Shown here: positions 35,851 to 44,670 of the stretch, in pieces
Layout of the letters: the number at the start of each line of letters is the position of its first letter
Numbering within the stretch: the stretch's first letter is position 1
Origin: an uncultured Bacteroidales bacterium
GTDB taxonomy: Bacteria > Bacteroidota > Bacteroidia > Bacteroidales > Bacteroidaceae
Assembly: GCA_902788315.1 (NCBI GenBank)
Contig: CADAJS010000012.1
Span: 111,102-175,101, forward strand
Reading direction: 5' to 3'
DNA length: 64,000 nt
Translations under genes and position numbers: made by a program
Notes under the pieces: model-generated
Told to the model about the DNA's origin: nothing
What the model saw: only the letters and a program-made list of their open reading frames with translations
The model's database searches: none

Positions 35851-35871
35851 TCGTCGCAAAGTTAAGAAAAT

Positions 35872-36084
35872 ATGTTGAAAGTAGCGCTGCTTACCATGGG
35901 AATTGTTACATTTGCACTCATACTTTTGTGCATAAAACTCCTCCTTGTGCCTCGCTCCAGCTTTGGCAGCACGCACATTGGCGGCAGCAAAGCCATGCGC
36001 GAGAAGGGCATCTACTGCGTGCAGAGCATGGACGCAATGATGCGTCGCGATAATCCTCATCGCGTACAGGAAAGACGTAAATAA
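35872..36084 (+). CDS. Small single-span membrane protein, conserved hypothetical
   Basis: A protein of 70 residues. The N-terminal transmembrane helix (VALLTMGIVTFALILLCIKLLLV) is followed by a short polar tail with IGGSKAMREKGIYCVQSMDAMMRRDNP. I recall similar short proteins in Bacteroidales but no function. It is the first gene after the duplicated promoter and lies 20 bp before the OmpH-like gene, so it is probably expressed with an envelope operon. Confidence 0.65.
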   Translation: MLKVALLTMGIVTFALILLCIKLLLVPRSSFGSTHIGGSKAMREKGIYCVQSMDAMMRRDNPHRVQERRK

Positions 36085-36104
36085 CACATTAAAACGAATA
36101 AAAC

Positions 36105-36725
36105 ATGTCGAAGAAATTTCTTTTTCCCGCTACAGCCGCAATGGCCTTATGCCTGAGCTTCGCCGGCTGTAAACAGACGCAGGGGCAGGGTGAAACAGCC
36201 GAGAGCGAAGGTGGCAACACAAACCTCAAGATTGCCTATGTCGAGCTGGACACTCTGATGTCACAATACCAACTGTACAAGGACTACAGCGAAGTTCTCA
36301 CCGTCAAGGGGAACAACATCCAGAACACCCTCTCGAAGAAGCAGAAAACACTGGAGAGCCACGCTGCTGCACTACAGAAGAAATACGACAGCAACGGATT
36401 CACCACTCGCGACGAACTGGAACGCGCCCAAAACAGCATCCAACACGAGGAAGCCGAGCTGCAGGAATTAGCTGCACGCCTGAACAATGAGTTCAATGCC
36501 GAGCAAGCACGCATCAACGAGGAAGCACGCGACAGCATCCAGGCCTTCCTGACCATCTACAACCAGACGAAGCATTACGACTATGTGATGATAAAGGCTG
36601 GAGACAATCTATTGATTGCCAATCCCAAGTATAACATTACCAATGAAGTGGTCAAAGGGCTCAACAAGCGTTACAAGATCAGCCCTGACGTAGCTGCAGC
36701 CCTGAGTGCCACCACCGAAGAATAA
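36105..36725 (+). CDS. OmpH/Skp-like lipoprotein
   Basis: A protein of 206 residues with a lipoprotein signal (LSFAGC, Cys at 22). The mature part begins with the OmpH-typical strand LKIAYVELDTLMSQY and continues as a long charged coiled coil (about 60-150, rich in Glu, Gln and Ala). The end NPKYNITNEVVKGLNKRY resembles the Skp C-terminus with its ITxxVVKxLN pattern. OmpH/Skp proteins act as periplasmic chaperones for outer-membrane proteins; this lipid-anchored version is common in Bacteroidetes. Confidence 0.8.
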   Translation: MSKKFLFPATAAMALCLSFAGCKQTQGQGETAESEGGNTNLKIAYVELDTLMSQYQLYKDYSEVLTVKGNNIQNTLSKKQKTLESHAAALQKKYDSNGFTTRDELERAQNSIQHEEAELQELAARLNNEFNAEQARINEEARDSIQAFLTIYNQTKHYDYVMIKAGDNLLIANPKYNITNEVVKGLNKRYKISPDVAAALSATTEE

Positions 36726-36731
36726 GCCACA

Positions 36732-37727
36732 ATGAAAGACCTCTCACAGCATATCGAATACCTGTTGCTCGACCACGACTGCGTCATCTATCCGCAGTTG
36801 GGAGCTTTCAGGGCCACCTATGTCCCGAGCCGATGGAGTCAGGCCGAGGACCTCTTCCTGCCGCCCTATCGCTCCGTGTCATTTGACGCTGAGACGAAGG
36901 AGAGCGACGGGCTGTTCGAAACCTCGCTGTCACGGCGCTACAGGGTGAGCCCTGTGGATGCCGAGGTCATGTGTGCCGAATATCTGGACTATATCCGTCA
37001 GGAGTTGGCAGAGAATGGTACAATGGACCTGGGCAGTATCGGCGTTTTCGTACAGGAGAACGAGACCGACCCACTCACATTCTACCCCGCACCTGCCGGC
37101 GTGGCAACGCCCGCACTATATGGCCTGGACTCCCTACACATGGATCCACTGAGTGCCGAACAGCGGCCGACACGCCGTAGAGGACGGCGTCGCAGCATCG
37201 TGCCCACGGTGAAGAGCGACGAGCGCAATATCACGATCCGCATCAGCAGGCATCTGGCCAATTACGTAGCAGCCACAGCAGCCAGCATCATCCTGTTCTT
37301 TGCCTTCTCGACCCCTGTCCAGAACACCCATCTCAACCAGCCTCAGTCCGCTGGTTCCAACCTCTTCCTACCCTCTCATCTGATGCCCTCCCTGCAGGAG
37401 ACGCCTCACATAGAGCCCCTTGCTGCGAACGAAGCTCAAGCCGAGCCAACGTCAAAGGCCCCGGGTGAGGAAATCTCCGCACCCGCGCAGCCGCGTGGCG
37501 GCTATGCCGTAGTGTTGGCCAGCGCCATCAGCATGAAGAATGCCAATGCCTTCGTGGAGGACCTAAAGGCCGAAGGATACAATGCCGAGGTGTATGTAAA
37601 GAACGACATGGTACGCGTGATTCTTCCGGGTTACGAAACCGCTGCAGACGTACACAGGCAGATTCAGCAAATGAAAGCGAAGAGTCGCAAGTACGACAAG
37701 GCATGGACACTCAAGATTGAGCCTTGA
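36732..37727 (+). CDS. HU-CCDC81-like and SPOR domain protein
   Basis: A protein of 331 residues with three parts. Residues 1-140 resemble the two bacterial HU-CCDC81 domains (HIEYLLLDHDCVIYPQLGAF; later GTMDLGSIGVFVQ). A transmembrane helix (about 176-195, YVAATAASIILFFAF) follows a basic stretch. After a Pro/Ala-rich linker, residues 255-331 form a SPOR domain (GGYAVVLASAISMKNANAFV, ending WTLKIEP), which binds denuded septal peptidoglycan. The N-terminal part would face the cytoplasm, and HU-like folds suggest DNA or protein binding there. A link between nucleoid or cytosol and the septal wall is an inference. Confidence 0.75.
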   Translation: MKDLSQHIEYLLLDHDCVIYPQLGAFRATYVPSRWSQAEDLFLPPYRSVSFDAETKESDGLFETSLSRRYRVSPVDAEVMCAEYLDYIRQELAENGTMDLGSIGVFVQENETDPLTFYPAPAGVATPALYGLDSLHMDPLSAEQRPTRRRGRRRSIVPTVKSDERNITIRISRHLANYVAATAASIILFFAFSTPVQNTHLNQPQSAGSNLFLPSHLMPSLQETPHIEPLAANEAQAEPTSKAPGEEISAPAQPRGGYAVVLASAISMKNANAFVEDLKAEGYNAEVYVKNDMVRVILPGYETAADVHRQIQQMKAKSRKYDKAWTLKIEP

Positions 37728-37760
37728 GTCATATTCTATGAACCATGAACCTCCACACGA

Positions 37761-38285
37761 ATGAAGCGAGTACGTTGCCCCAAGTGTAACAACTACATCA
37801 CATTCGACGAGACGCAGTACGAGACTGGCCAGCAACTCGTCTTCGAGTGTAGCGAATGCCATCATCAGTTTGGTATCCGCATGGGCAGTGCCAGTGTACA
37901 GAAGACACGCAAGGAAGAGGATTTCGACGAGGCTCGCGAGAGCGAACTGGGATGTATCGTGGTGGTGGAGAATGTATTTCATTACAAGCAAGTGATTCCC
38001 TTGTCGATGGGCGACAATGTTTTCGGCCGCTACGTCAAAGGCACTTCCATCAATAAACCCATCGAGACGGTGGATCCCAGTGTGGACACCCGCCACTGCA
38101 TCATCCGCGTGCAGCGCAACAAGCGTGGCCAGCTGCAATATATCCTGCGCGATGCCCCGTCGGGCACCGGCACTTTCTACATGAATGAGATTCTGCGCGA
38201 TGTGGATCGCATCCGACTCAGCGACGGTTCGGTCATCACCATCGGCGCCACCACACTCATTCTGCGACTTACCCCCGACGAATAG
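37761..38285 (+). CDS. Zinc-ribbon and FHA domain protein
   Basis: A protein of 174 residues. The N-terminus is a small zinc ribbon (VRCPKCNNY near 4-12 and FECSECHHQFG near 30-40), like the MJ0042 type. The C-terminal half is an FHA domain (FGRYVKGTSINKPI, DTRHCIIRV, GTFYMNEI, LRDVDRIRLSDGSVITIGAT), which binds phosphothreonine peptides. It is probably a cytoplasmic adaptor. No Ser/Thr kinase is in the window. A pair of 7-bp repeats (ATGAACC, ATGAACC) stands just before the start, and the next gene follows after 3 bp. Confidence 0.8.
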   Translation: MKRVRCPKCNNYITFDETQYETGQQLVFECSECHHQFGIRMGSASVQKTRKEEDFDEARESELGCIVVVENVFHYKQVIPLSMGDNVFGRYVKGTSINKPIETVDPSVDTRHCIIRVQRNKRGQLQYILRDAPSGTGTFYMNEILRDVDRIRLSDGSVITIGATTLILRLTPDE

Positions 38286-38288
38286 TCT

Positions 38289-39098
38289 ATGCCCCCAATG
38301 CTCGCTCTCGACCTTGACGGCACCCTGCTCAACAGCCGCAAGGAAATCTCCCCCCGCACACTCGCAGTCCTGCTCCGCCAGCAATCCCTGGGAGCCACGC
38401 TGGTCATTGCCAGCGGCAGGCCCGTATGCGGCAGTGCACCTTTTGCACATCAGCTGGAACTACGCGAGCATGGAGGCTACGTCATTGCATTCAATGGTGC
38501 AATGATACTTGAATGCCGGACAGGCAAACTGCTGTATGAAAACACGTTATCGATAAACACTCTCCCAAAGATTCATGCCATGAGCATGCGACCGTCATGC
38601 ACGATGCTTACGTATGTCGATGATGTCATCATCACCGAGGATGGTTCCAACCCACACGTGCAGTATGCGGCACGCATCAATAGGATGGCCGTCCGAGAGA
38701 CTAAAAACCTGTTGCATGAGGTGACCCTCCCCGTGCCCAAGTGCATCATCGCCGGACCTGCCGCCGAATTGGACACACTGGAACGCCAGGCTGCGCAGCT
38801 CTCCCCCGCCCTGCCGGCAGCCATTGTACGCAGCGAACCTTTCTTCCTTGAATTCATGCCACAGGGCGTGGACAAGGGGGCAGCACTTGCCCGCCTGCTC
38901 ACTCTCACAGGACGCAGCGCCCAGTCGCTCACAGCCTTCGGCGACAGCTATAATGATGCCACGATGCTCTCGCTAGCCGGCACAGCAGTGGCCATGCAGA
39001 ATGCCCGTCAGGAGATACGTGCAATGGCCGACATCGTCACAGCAAGCAACGATGAGGACGGAGTGGCTCTGTATATAGAGTCGCACATGACCACATGA
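38289..39098 (+). CDS. HAD superfamily hydrolase, Cof type
   Basis: A protein of 269 residues. The nucleophile motif LDLDGTLLNS is near residue 6, VIASGRP near 38 is motif II, and FGDSYNDATML near 218 is motif IV. The large cap between motifs II and III marks the Cof or sugar-phosphatase subgroup (IIB). It dephosphorylates sugar phosphates or cofactors such as FMN or PLP; the substrate is not predictable. Last gene of the operon that starts at 35872. ATG 38298 is an alternative start. Confidence 0.85.
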   Translation: MPPMLALDLDGTLLNSRKEISPRTLAVLLRQQSLGATLVIASGRPVCGSAPFAHQLELREHGGYVIAFNGAMILECRTGKLLYENTLSINTLPKIHAMSMRPSCTMLTYVDDVIITEDGSNPHVQYAARINRMAVRETKNLLHEVTLPVPKCIIAGPAAELDTLERQAAQLSPALPAAIVRSEPFFLEFMPQGVDKGAALARLLTLTGRSAQSLTAFGDSYNDATMLSLAGTAVAMQNARQEIRAMADIVTASNDEDGVALYIESHMTT

Positions 39099-39197
39099 TT
39101 ATGGATTCCATGGGGAGGGTCCTGCAAGCAGAATACGAGTAGAGAAAACCGAAGAAAAAAGCGTGGCTGATTTTCAGCGCTTCCAACACCACCCCTT

Positions 39198-39285
39198 GAC
39201 GGAGCGTGCTCCGTCGGCTTACGGAACACGCTCTTCAGACGGATGGAGCGTGCTCCGCCGGAAGGTGTGGCATGCAGCCCCTGCT
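39198..39285. repeat. 22-bp-period array related to the one at 23147
   Basis: Units at 39198, 39220, 39242 and, weaker, 39264 share the pattern nAYGGARCRYGCTCnnnCnGnn. Unit 1 contains the dyad GACGGAGC-GT-GCTCCGTC, and GCGTGCTCC (39204-39212) pairs with GGAACACGC (39223-39231). It lies in the convergent junction between the HAD and AraC genes and may also serve as a terminator. Confidence 0.7.
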
Positions 39286-39301
39286 TCTCCCACGTATTGC
39301 C

Positions 39302-40240
39302 TCACTTCAATCCGCGACTACGGAATTCGCCGGGAGAGATTCCCATATGCGACTTAAAATACTTTCCGAAGAAGCTCTGGTTCGGGAAATGCAGCTCCAG
39401 CGAAATCTGCTGAACGCTCATGCTGGTGTTCATCAAGAGCGCCTTGGCCTCGGCTATCACATAGCCCGCAATCCACTGCGAAGCCGTGCGCCCCGTGAGC
39501 TGTACCACCAGCGAACCTAGGTATTTGGGAGAGATATGCAGTTTCTCGGCATAGAAGCCTATCTTGCGTTCCTCGCGGAAGTGCAGTCCCACCAGATTGA
39601 TAAAACGATCCATGTAAATCCTGGCATGTGAGAATCCGGGCGAAACATTGTCATGCCGATCATTCTCAAAGGAAAATAAGGAGATGCACTCGTATATAAA
39701 GGTAGTGATGTGGGCATGCACAAGTTCGTGGTAATAGAGATGATCGACCGGGCGCGAGATTGCATGGGCCACATGCTTCATCTCCTGATTGATGTGCCCA
39801 GCCTCCTCTGGTGAAAGTCCCATCAAGGATATCTTCTGCAGCGCATCGTAGTGGGGAAGCAATTTCTGGACATGCAGGTTGAGCAAACGGAGCAGGGCCA
39901 CATCGACAATGAGCACAGAAAGGCGGTCGATATGCCCCTCCTCCACCTGCAGAATCGAGCCTGGTTTGCAGGTGAACAGCGTTCCATCCACGATATGGCA
40001 GCGCTGCATGTCACACTGCACAACACAATCACCTTCAAGACAGAGCATAAAGACGAAGATGTTCATGCGGGTGGGACGTGACAACAAGGGAATTCCCGTT
40101 TGTCTGTCGACATGACGATAATCGGTGGAGACCACACAGCTGTTCTCGTATATCACCGAGACGCTCTGCCCATCCATCACTTCATTCAACTCCAACATGC
40201 GCATCATGTCGATGGAGTCTATCATAGAGCCATTGTTCAT
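39302..40240 (-). CDS. AraC family transcriptional regulator
   Basis: A protein of 312 residues from the Met at 40240. The open frame continues to 40369, but those codons overlap the promoter at 40260-40291. The N-terminal part is a cupin-like sensing domain (FVFMLCLEGDCVVQCD, HIVDGTLFTCKPGS). The C-terminal 100 residues are two helix-turn-helices (FYAEKLHISPKYLGSLVVQL and SVQQISLELHFPNQSFFGKY) ending MGISPGEFRSRG. It is divergently placed from the lipoprotein/phosphatase pair at 40471-43436, which it may control. Confidence 0.9.
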   Translation of the reverse strand: MNNGSMIDSIDMMRMLELNEVMDGQSVSVIYENSCVVSTDYRHVDRQTGIPLLSRPTRMNIFVFMLCLEGDCVVQCDMQRCHIVDGTLFTCKPGSILQVEEGHIDRLSVLIVDVALLRLLNLHVQKLLPHYDALQKISLMGLSPEEAGHINQEMKHVAHAISRPVDHLYYHELVHAHITTFIYECISLFSFENDRHDNVSPGFSHARIYMDRFINLVGLHFREERKIGFYAEKLHISPKYLGSLVVQLTGRTASQWIAGYVIAEAKALLMNTSMSVQQISLELHFPNQSFFGKYFKSHMGISPGEFRSRGLK

Positions 40241-40259
40241 CAATCCGTGTTTTTGACCA

Positions 40260-40291
40260 CAAAAATAGTCCAATTCGGTGGAAACGACAAG
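40260..40291 (-). promoter_or_regulatory. Promoter of the AraC-type gene
   Basis: On the minus strand CTTG (40288-40291), 20 bp, TATTTTTG (40260-40267). It decides the choice of the start at 40240. Confidence 0.55.
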
Positions 40292-40438
40292 GAGAAGAGA
40301 CAAGAAAACGACCAAAAGACCAAAGTAATGGAAAGATAAAACAATGCAAAAGGCAAACCGCCTTGTCAAATATAGACAGATATTAATCTAGCGAAGCAAA
40401 AAGCGTGGCGAAAAACTAACTATGCCAAAAATAAGTTG

Positions 40439-40446
40439 TAACTTTG
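40439..40446 (+). promoter_or_regulatory. Putative -7 element of the 40471 gene
   Basis: TAACTTTG, 24 bp before the chosen start. It rules out the earlier ATG-like start at 40444. No clear -33 TTTG is seen. Confidence 0.5.
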
Positions 40447-40470
40447 TCTCGACAAACAGCAACTACAAGA

Positions 40471-42105
40471 ATGAGATTAATGCAAAAGACGATGTGGATG
40501 CTCGGTATCGTGTCGTGCATCATGGTTTCGTGTAGAGAATCTGCAGGAAACGAATACGAGACATTAAACAAGATGGCCGCTGAGGAGTATCGCACTCCCC
40601 TGCGTCCGGGCTATGAGGGACGCAACCCATACTGGAACGTCTATGCAAAGCGTTTCCTATATGCCCCGGCCTTTGACTTTCAGGAAAAGGATGGAGCACG
40701 GGAATATCTGTTCCGCATTTCATCGGATGACGGCAGGCGCGAATGGACCTTCACCGCCGATGCGCCGTGGCGGCCGCTGAGTCCGGTTTGGGATAGCGTA
40801 GCGGTGGGCAATGTCAGCCTCACGGTACTGGCCATCGGACAGGACGGCGAGGTGTTGGACACCGCAGGCACGCGTCGTTTCTTCCGCGACTATCCCTTCC
40901 ATGCACCCTACAACGGGCCGGCAGTGCCCTATCGCGAATCTGCTCTCAAGGCAGCGCTCTACATACATTCGCTCCCCTTCGTACAGCGATTCGCCACAGA
41001 GACAGAACCCGACCTGGCCAGCTATCCCCACTTCTCATGCGCCTGCAAAGTAATCGGTGCACTCATCAGCAACGAATGTCTCATTGCCCGAGAGCTACCC
41101 TCACGTCGCGACGAAGCCCTGGCCATCGCCCTGGGTGCGGCCAACTTTCTGTTGTCCATCAGTCAGCCCGACAATGCTCCGCTGGCCCATTTCCCACCCA
41201 CCTACTACAAAGGCGAGCTACAGGAGAAAGACGAGCACCGAGGCAAGACCATCACCGTGGAGGCTGCCAAGGGGGTGGGACCTGCCTTTCTGGACCTCTA
41301 CGAACTGACAGGCGACAGGAAATGGCTTCTGAGAGCCATCGGCATCGCACGCACCTATCAGCGTCTGCAGCGCTCCGACGGTTCCTTCCCCATCAAGATG
41401 GACTTCGACACCGGCCAGCCCGTGAACGATGCTCCCGCTATGCTTCATCCGCTACTTAACTTCCTCAGCCGCCTGCACCGGCAATACGGCATCAACGAGT
41501 TCCTGCCGATGCAGGAGGCCGGCGAACGCTGGATGCGCGAGGTGCCGCTGAAAAGCTTCGACATGGAAGGCCAGTTCGAGGATGTCAGCGTCATGGGACT
41601 GCAACCCTATGAGAACCTCACCAACTGTACCGCCGCGCCCTATGCCGACTATCTCCTGCGCAAGGAGGATCCCACCGAGGAGGACATCTCGAACGCCATC
41701 GACCTCATTCGCCTAAGCGAGGACCAGTTCGTACACTGGGACTATCCTCTCGGTCCCGACGACATCCACAAGCGCTGTGCGCCCGCCGTACACGAACAGT
41801 ACAAATATGAGACGCCCATAGACAACAGCTCGTGCAACGTGGCCAATGCCATGCTCTCCCTGTATGAGAAAACAGGCGACCGCCTGATGCTGGCCAAGGC
41901 CAAGGCACTCATCGACCACCTCACCGTCATGCAGCACCAAAACAGCGGCGTCATTCCCACCGCCTTCGTGTTCCGCCCCGTTGACCGCGACATAAAGACA
42001 CAAATCACGCTCAATTGCTGCTATGCCGACGTGCTCATACTGATGCGAATGCACCGGCTGATGGCTGCCGAGGCCGCTGCTGACGACAAAAAACAGAACA
42101 AGTAA
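40471..42105 (+). CDS. Lipoprotein with predicted alpha/alpha-barrel (six-hairpin-like) fold
   Basis: A protein of 544 residues with a lipoprotein signal (GIVSCIMVSC, Cys at 21). After a beta-rich part (about 55-140) the rest is helical with recurring pairs such as ECLIARELPSRRDEALAIAL, KGVGPAFLDLYELTGDRKW and NVANAMLSLYEKTGDRLM. These resemble six-hairpin glycosidase-type barrels and epimerases. I do not recognise a specific family and see no sure catalytic residues. It is followed after 32 bp by a histidine acid phosphatase gene, so both may handle the same organic substrate outside the cell. Confidence 0.55.
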   Translation: MRLMQKTMWMLGIVSCIMVSCRESAGNEYETLNKMAAEEYRTPLRPGYEGRNPYWNVYAKRFLYAPAFDFQEKDGAREYLFRISSDDGRREWTFTADAPWRPLSPVWDSVAVGNVSLTVLAIGQDGEVLDTAGTRRFFRDYPFHAPYNGPAVPYRESALKAALYIHSLPFVQRFATETEPDLASYPHFSCACKVIGALISNECLIARELPSRRDEALAIALGAANFLLSISQPDNAPLAHFPPTYYKGELQEKDEHRGKTITVEAAKGVGPAFLDLYELTGDRKWLLRAIGIARTYQRLQRSDGSFPIKMDFDTGQPVNDAPAMLHPLLNFLSRLHRQYGINEFLPMQEAGERWMREVPLKSFDMEGQFEDVSVMGLQPYENLTNCTAAPYADYLLRKEDPTEEDISNAIDLIRLSEDQFVHWDYPLGPDDIHKRCAPAVHEQYKYETPIDNSSCNVANAMLSLYEKTGDRLMLAKAKALIDHLTVMQHQNSGVIPTAFVFRPVDRDIKTQITLNCCYADVLILMRMHRLMAAEAAADDKKQNK

Positions 42106-42137
42106 TCATCCCACTCTATCCCCCACACAAATTCCCC

Positions 42138-43436
42138 ATGAACAGACGATTTCTCCTCCCCTTATTGATGCTCGCACTGCTCTGTGCCACCAGCCATGCC
42201 CAGACATCCAAACGCGAACTGTGGTCAGACATTGACAAGCTGGGCTCCAACTATTACTCCTACCCCGGCGCCCGCTACCGCCAGACACCACCTCCCGCAG
42301 GCTATGAGGCCTTCTACATCAGCCACTTCGGACGTCACGGCTCGCGCTATCTGACGAGCAACAACGCCTACCACCGCACGATCGACCTGCTCGAGAAGGC
42401 CGAGACGCAGCAGGCACTTACACGAAAGGGGCGCAAGCTGCTCAAGAAACTGCGCGTGGCCTATGCCGATGCCAAAGGCAAGGGCGGAGAACTCTCGCTC
42501 CTGGGCGGACACGAACATGAGGGCATCGCACAGCGTGCCTGCACCCGCTATCCCGGTGTGTTTGCCAACGGTGCACAGATCACTGCCCGCTGCACCTCGG
42601 CCCACCGCTGCGAGGAGAGCATGAACCACTTTCTGGGCGAAGTAAAGCGCCACTACCCCTACCTGCAGATGGAGAGCGGGTATCATCCCGAAGACAGGTG
42701 GTACATGAGCAACCACACTGACAGCGTGACAGCCGTTCCAGGCTCTGATATAATAAGGAATCGCGCGCGCGATGTAAGAGACTCGTTGCGCCGCTCTCTC
42801 GACCTCAGCCCCAAGTTCATCACTGATCGAACGCTCATCATGGACTACGATAACGGCCACCCGGAGAAATTCACCGAAGAACTCTACGACATCGCCGAGG
42901 ACATGCAGTGTCTGCCCGAACTCGGGATGAAGCGAACCTTCAGAAAGTATTTCACAAAGGAGCAGCTTTACACCATGTTCCTCTCGAACAGCATCTCATG
43001 GCTGATATCGCCTGGCTATTACAAGGGCATGACTCCCGGCTACAAGCGCGGCTACAATACGATGAAACACATGTTCGACGAGGCAGAGAAGACCATTGCC
43101 TCGGGCGGTCACGGTGCCTTCCTGCGCTTCAGCCACGACGGATATGTCATCCTGCTCACCCGCGCGCTCGAACTTGACGGCTGCCGCGAGGTGCCTGCCG
43201 ACTTTCTCAACGTCTGTGACCACTTTGCCCTCTATCAGGTAATCCCCATGGCCTCCAATGTGCAAATGGTCTTTTTCCGCAAGAGCGGCAGCAGCGACAT
43301 CCTGGTCAAGTTCCTCCTTCAGGAAGAGGAGAAGCATCTCCCTATCGAGACCGACATCTGGCCTTACTACCACTGGAACGATGTAAAAAAATACTTCGCA
43401 CCCAAAATAGAGTCCTACCTCACGACACGCAACTGA
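42138..43436 (+). CDS. Histidine acid phosphatase (MINPP/phytase-like), exported
   Basis: A protein of 432 residues with a signal peptide (LLMLALLCATSHA). The clade 2 histidine phosphatase motif RHGSR is at residues 66-70 (H67 is the phosphorylated His), and the proton donor pair H333-D334 lies in LRFSHDGYV. The layout and length resemble bacterial multiple inositol polyphosphate phosphatases, which take phosphates off phytate, but the exact substrate is inferred. Likely periplasmic or surface-located. Co-directional with the preceding lipoprotein. Confidence 0.8.
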   Translation: MNRRFLLPLLMLALLCATSHAQTSKRELWSDIDKLGSNYYSYPGARYRQTPPPAGYEAFYISHFGRHGSRYLTSNNAYHRTIDLLEKAETQQALTRKGRKLLKKLRVAYADAKGKGGELSLLGGHEHEGIAQRACTRYPGVFANGAQITARCTSAHRCEESMNHFLGEVKRHYPYLQMESGYHPEDRWYMSNHTDSVTAVPGSDIIRNRARDVRDSLRRSLDLSPKFITDRTLIMDYDNGHPEKFTEELYDIAEDMQCLPELGMKRTFRKYFTKEQLYTMFLSNSISWLISPGYYKGMTPGYKRGYNTMKHMFDEAEKTIASGGHGAFLRFSHDGYVILLTRALELDGCREVPADFLNVCDHFALYQVIPMASNVQMVFFRKSGSSDILVKFLLQEEEKHLPIETDIWPYYHWNDVKKYFAPKIESYLTTRN

Positions 43437-43535
43437 GACAGATGGAACATCGGGGAAAATGCTCCTTTGGGCGAAAAAGTACATCGAAAGAAGAAACACA
43501 ACGCATCGAATAGAACATCTTTCGGGAAATATTCA

Positions 43536-43543
43536 TACCTTTG
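43536..43543 (+). promoter_or_regulatory. Putative -7 element of the RND efflux operon
   Basis: TACCTTTG, 34 bp before the ATG at 43578. No matching -33 is obvious. Confidence 0.5.
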
Positions 43544-43577
43544 CAGCCGATATTTCACTAAACGAAAGAAAAAGCGA

Positions 43578-44615
43578 ATGAAACAAGACATTCTGATTCT
43601 GGCTGCACTGGCTCTGTTCTCTGCCTGTGGCAAGGAGCGCGAGACGCAGCAACAGATGGAGGCACTACGCGTCAGCGTCGAACAGGTACAGCGTAGCATC
43701 GAAACACGCACCACACCCTATGTGGGAGTGGTCGAGGAGGAGCAAAGCACCATGGTGAGCTTCACCGGCATGGCCGTGCTCAAGAGTGTAAACGTCGCTG
43801 AGGGACAGGCTGTGCGTAAGGGCCAGCTGCTGGCCACGCTCGACGATGCCCAGGCCCGCAATGCACTGGCCGCCGCCAAGTCGGCCCTTGACCAGGCTCG
43901 CGATGCCGAGCAGCGCATGCGTAAATTATATGACAACCAATCGCTGCCCGACATGAAATGGGTGGAGGTGCAGAGCAAGGTGGAGCAGGCACAGGCCTCC
44001 TACGACATGTGCTTGAAGAACCTTCAGGACTGCTCTGCCACAGCACCTTGCAGCGGTGTGGTGGGCAGCAAGATCATGGGCGTGGGAGAGACGGTGCTGC
44101 CCAGCGAACCTGTGCTCAGTATTCTGTCCATCGACCGGGTGAAGGTGAGGGTGAGCATTCCCGAAAAAGAAATTGCGGCCATCACTCCCTCTACGGCCAG
44201 CACCGTCACGCTCGACGCACTGCCCGGCGCCACCTTCCAGGGTACCCGCATCGAAAAAGGCGTCACGGCCGATGCCGTCACCCACACATACAACATACGC
44301 ATCCTGCTGGACAACCCCGAACATAAACTGCTCCCCGGCATGGTGGCTCATGTCTCGCTGGCTCAGCCAATGAACAACGAGAAAGGTGACATCACAGTGC
44401 CCGTGCGTGCCATCCAACAGACAGCTTCTCAGGAACTCTTCGTGTGGACCGCAGCCGACGGCAAGGCCATACGACGCCCCATCCAGACGGGTGATGTAAC
44501 GGGCAACCGCATCGTTGTGTGCCAGGGCCTGCAGGAAGGCGAGCAGGTCATCGTCGAAGGTTATCAGAAGGTGAGCGATGGTACGCCCATCATCGTCAGC
44601 CCCGCTGCACGGTAA
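43578..44615 (+). CDS. RND efflux periplasmic adaptor (HlyD/AcrA family lipoprotein)
   Basis: A protein of 345 residues from ATG 43578; the upstream in-frame Met (43467) precedes the promoter and lacks an export signal. Lipobox LALFSAC with Cys17. The lipoyl-type half motifs (VNVAEGQAVRKGQLLATLDD and SGVVGSKIMGVGETVLPSEP) flank an alpha-hairpin (about 80-140). Beta-barrel and membrane-proximal domains follow (YNIRILLDNPEHKLLPGM, GLQEGEQVIVEGYQKV). It bridges the inner-membrane pump (44671) and the outer-membrane channel (47760). First gene of the three-gene export operon. Confidence 0.9.
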   Translation: MKQDILILAALALFSACGKERETQQQMEALRVSVEQVQRSIETRTTPYVGVVEEEQSTMVSFTGMAVLKSVNVAEGQAVRKGQLLATLDDAQARNALAAAKSALDQARDAEQRMRKLYDNQSLPDMKWVEVQSKVEQAQASYDMCLKNLQDCSATAPCSGVVGSKIMGVGETVLPSEPVLSILSIDRVKVRVSIPEKEIAAITPSTASTVTLDALPGATFQGTRIEKGVTADAVTHTYNIRILLDNPEHKLLPGMVAHVSLAQPMNNEKGDITVPVRAIQQTASQELFVWTAADGKAIRRPIQTGDVTGNRIVVCQGLQEGEQVIVEGYQKVSDGTPIIVSPAAR

Positions 44616-44670
44616 TCCACTCCCTTCAACACGACCACTGCGTTCTCTCCATCTCCCAGAATTCCCCATT

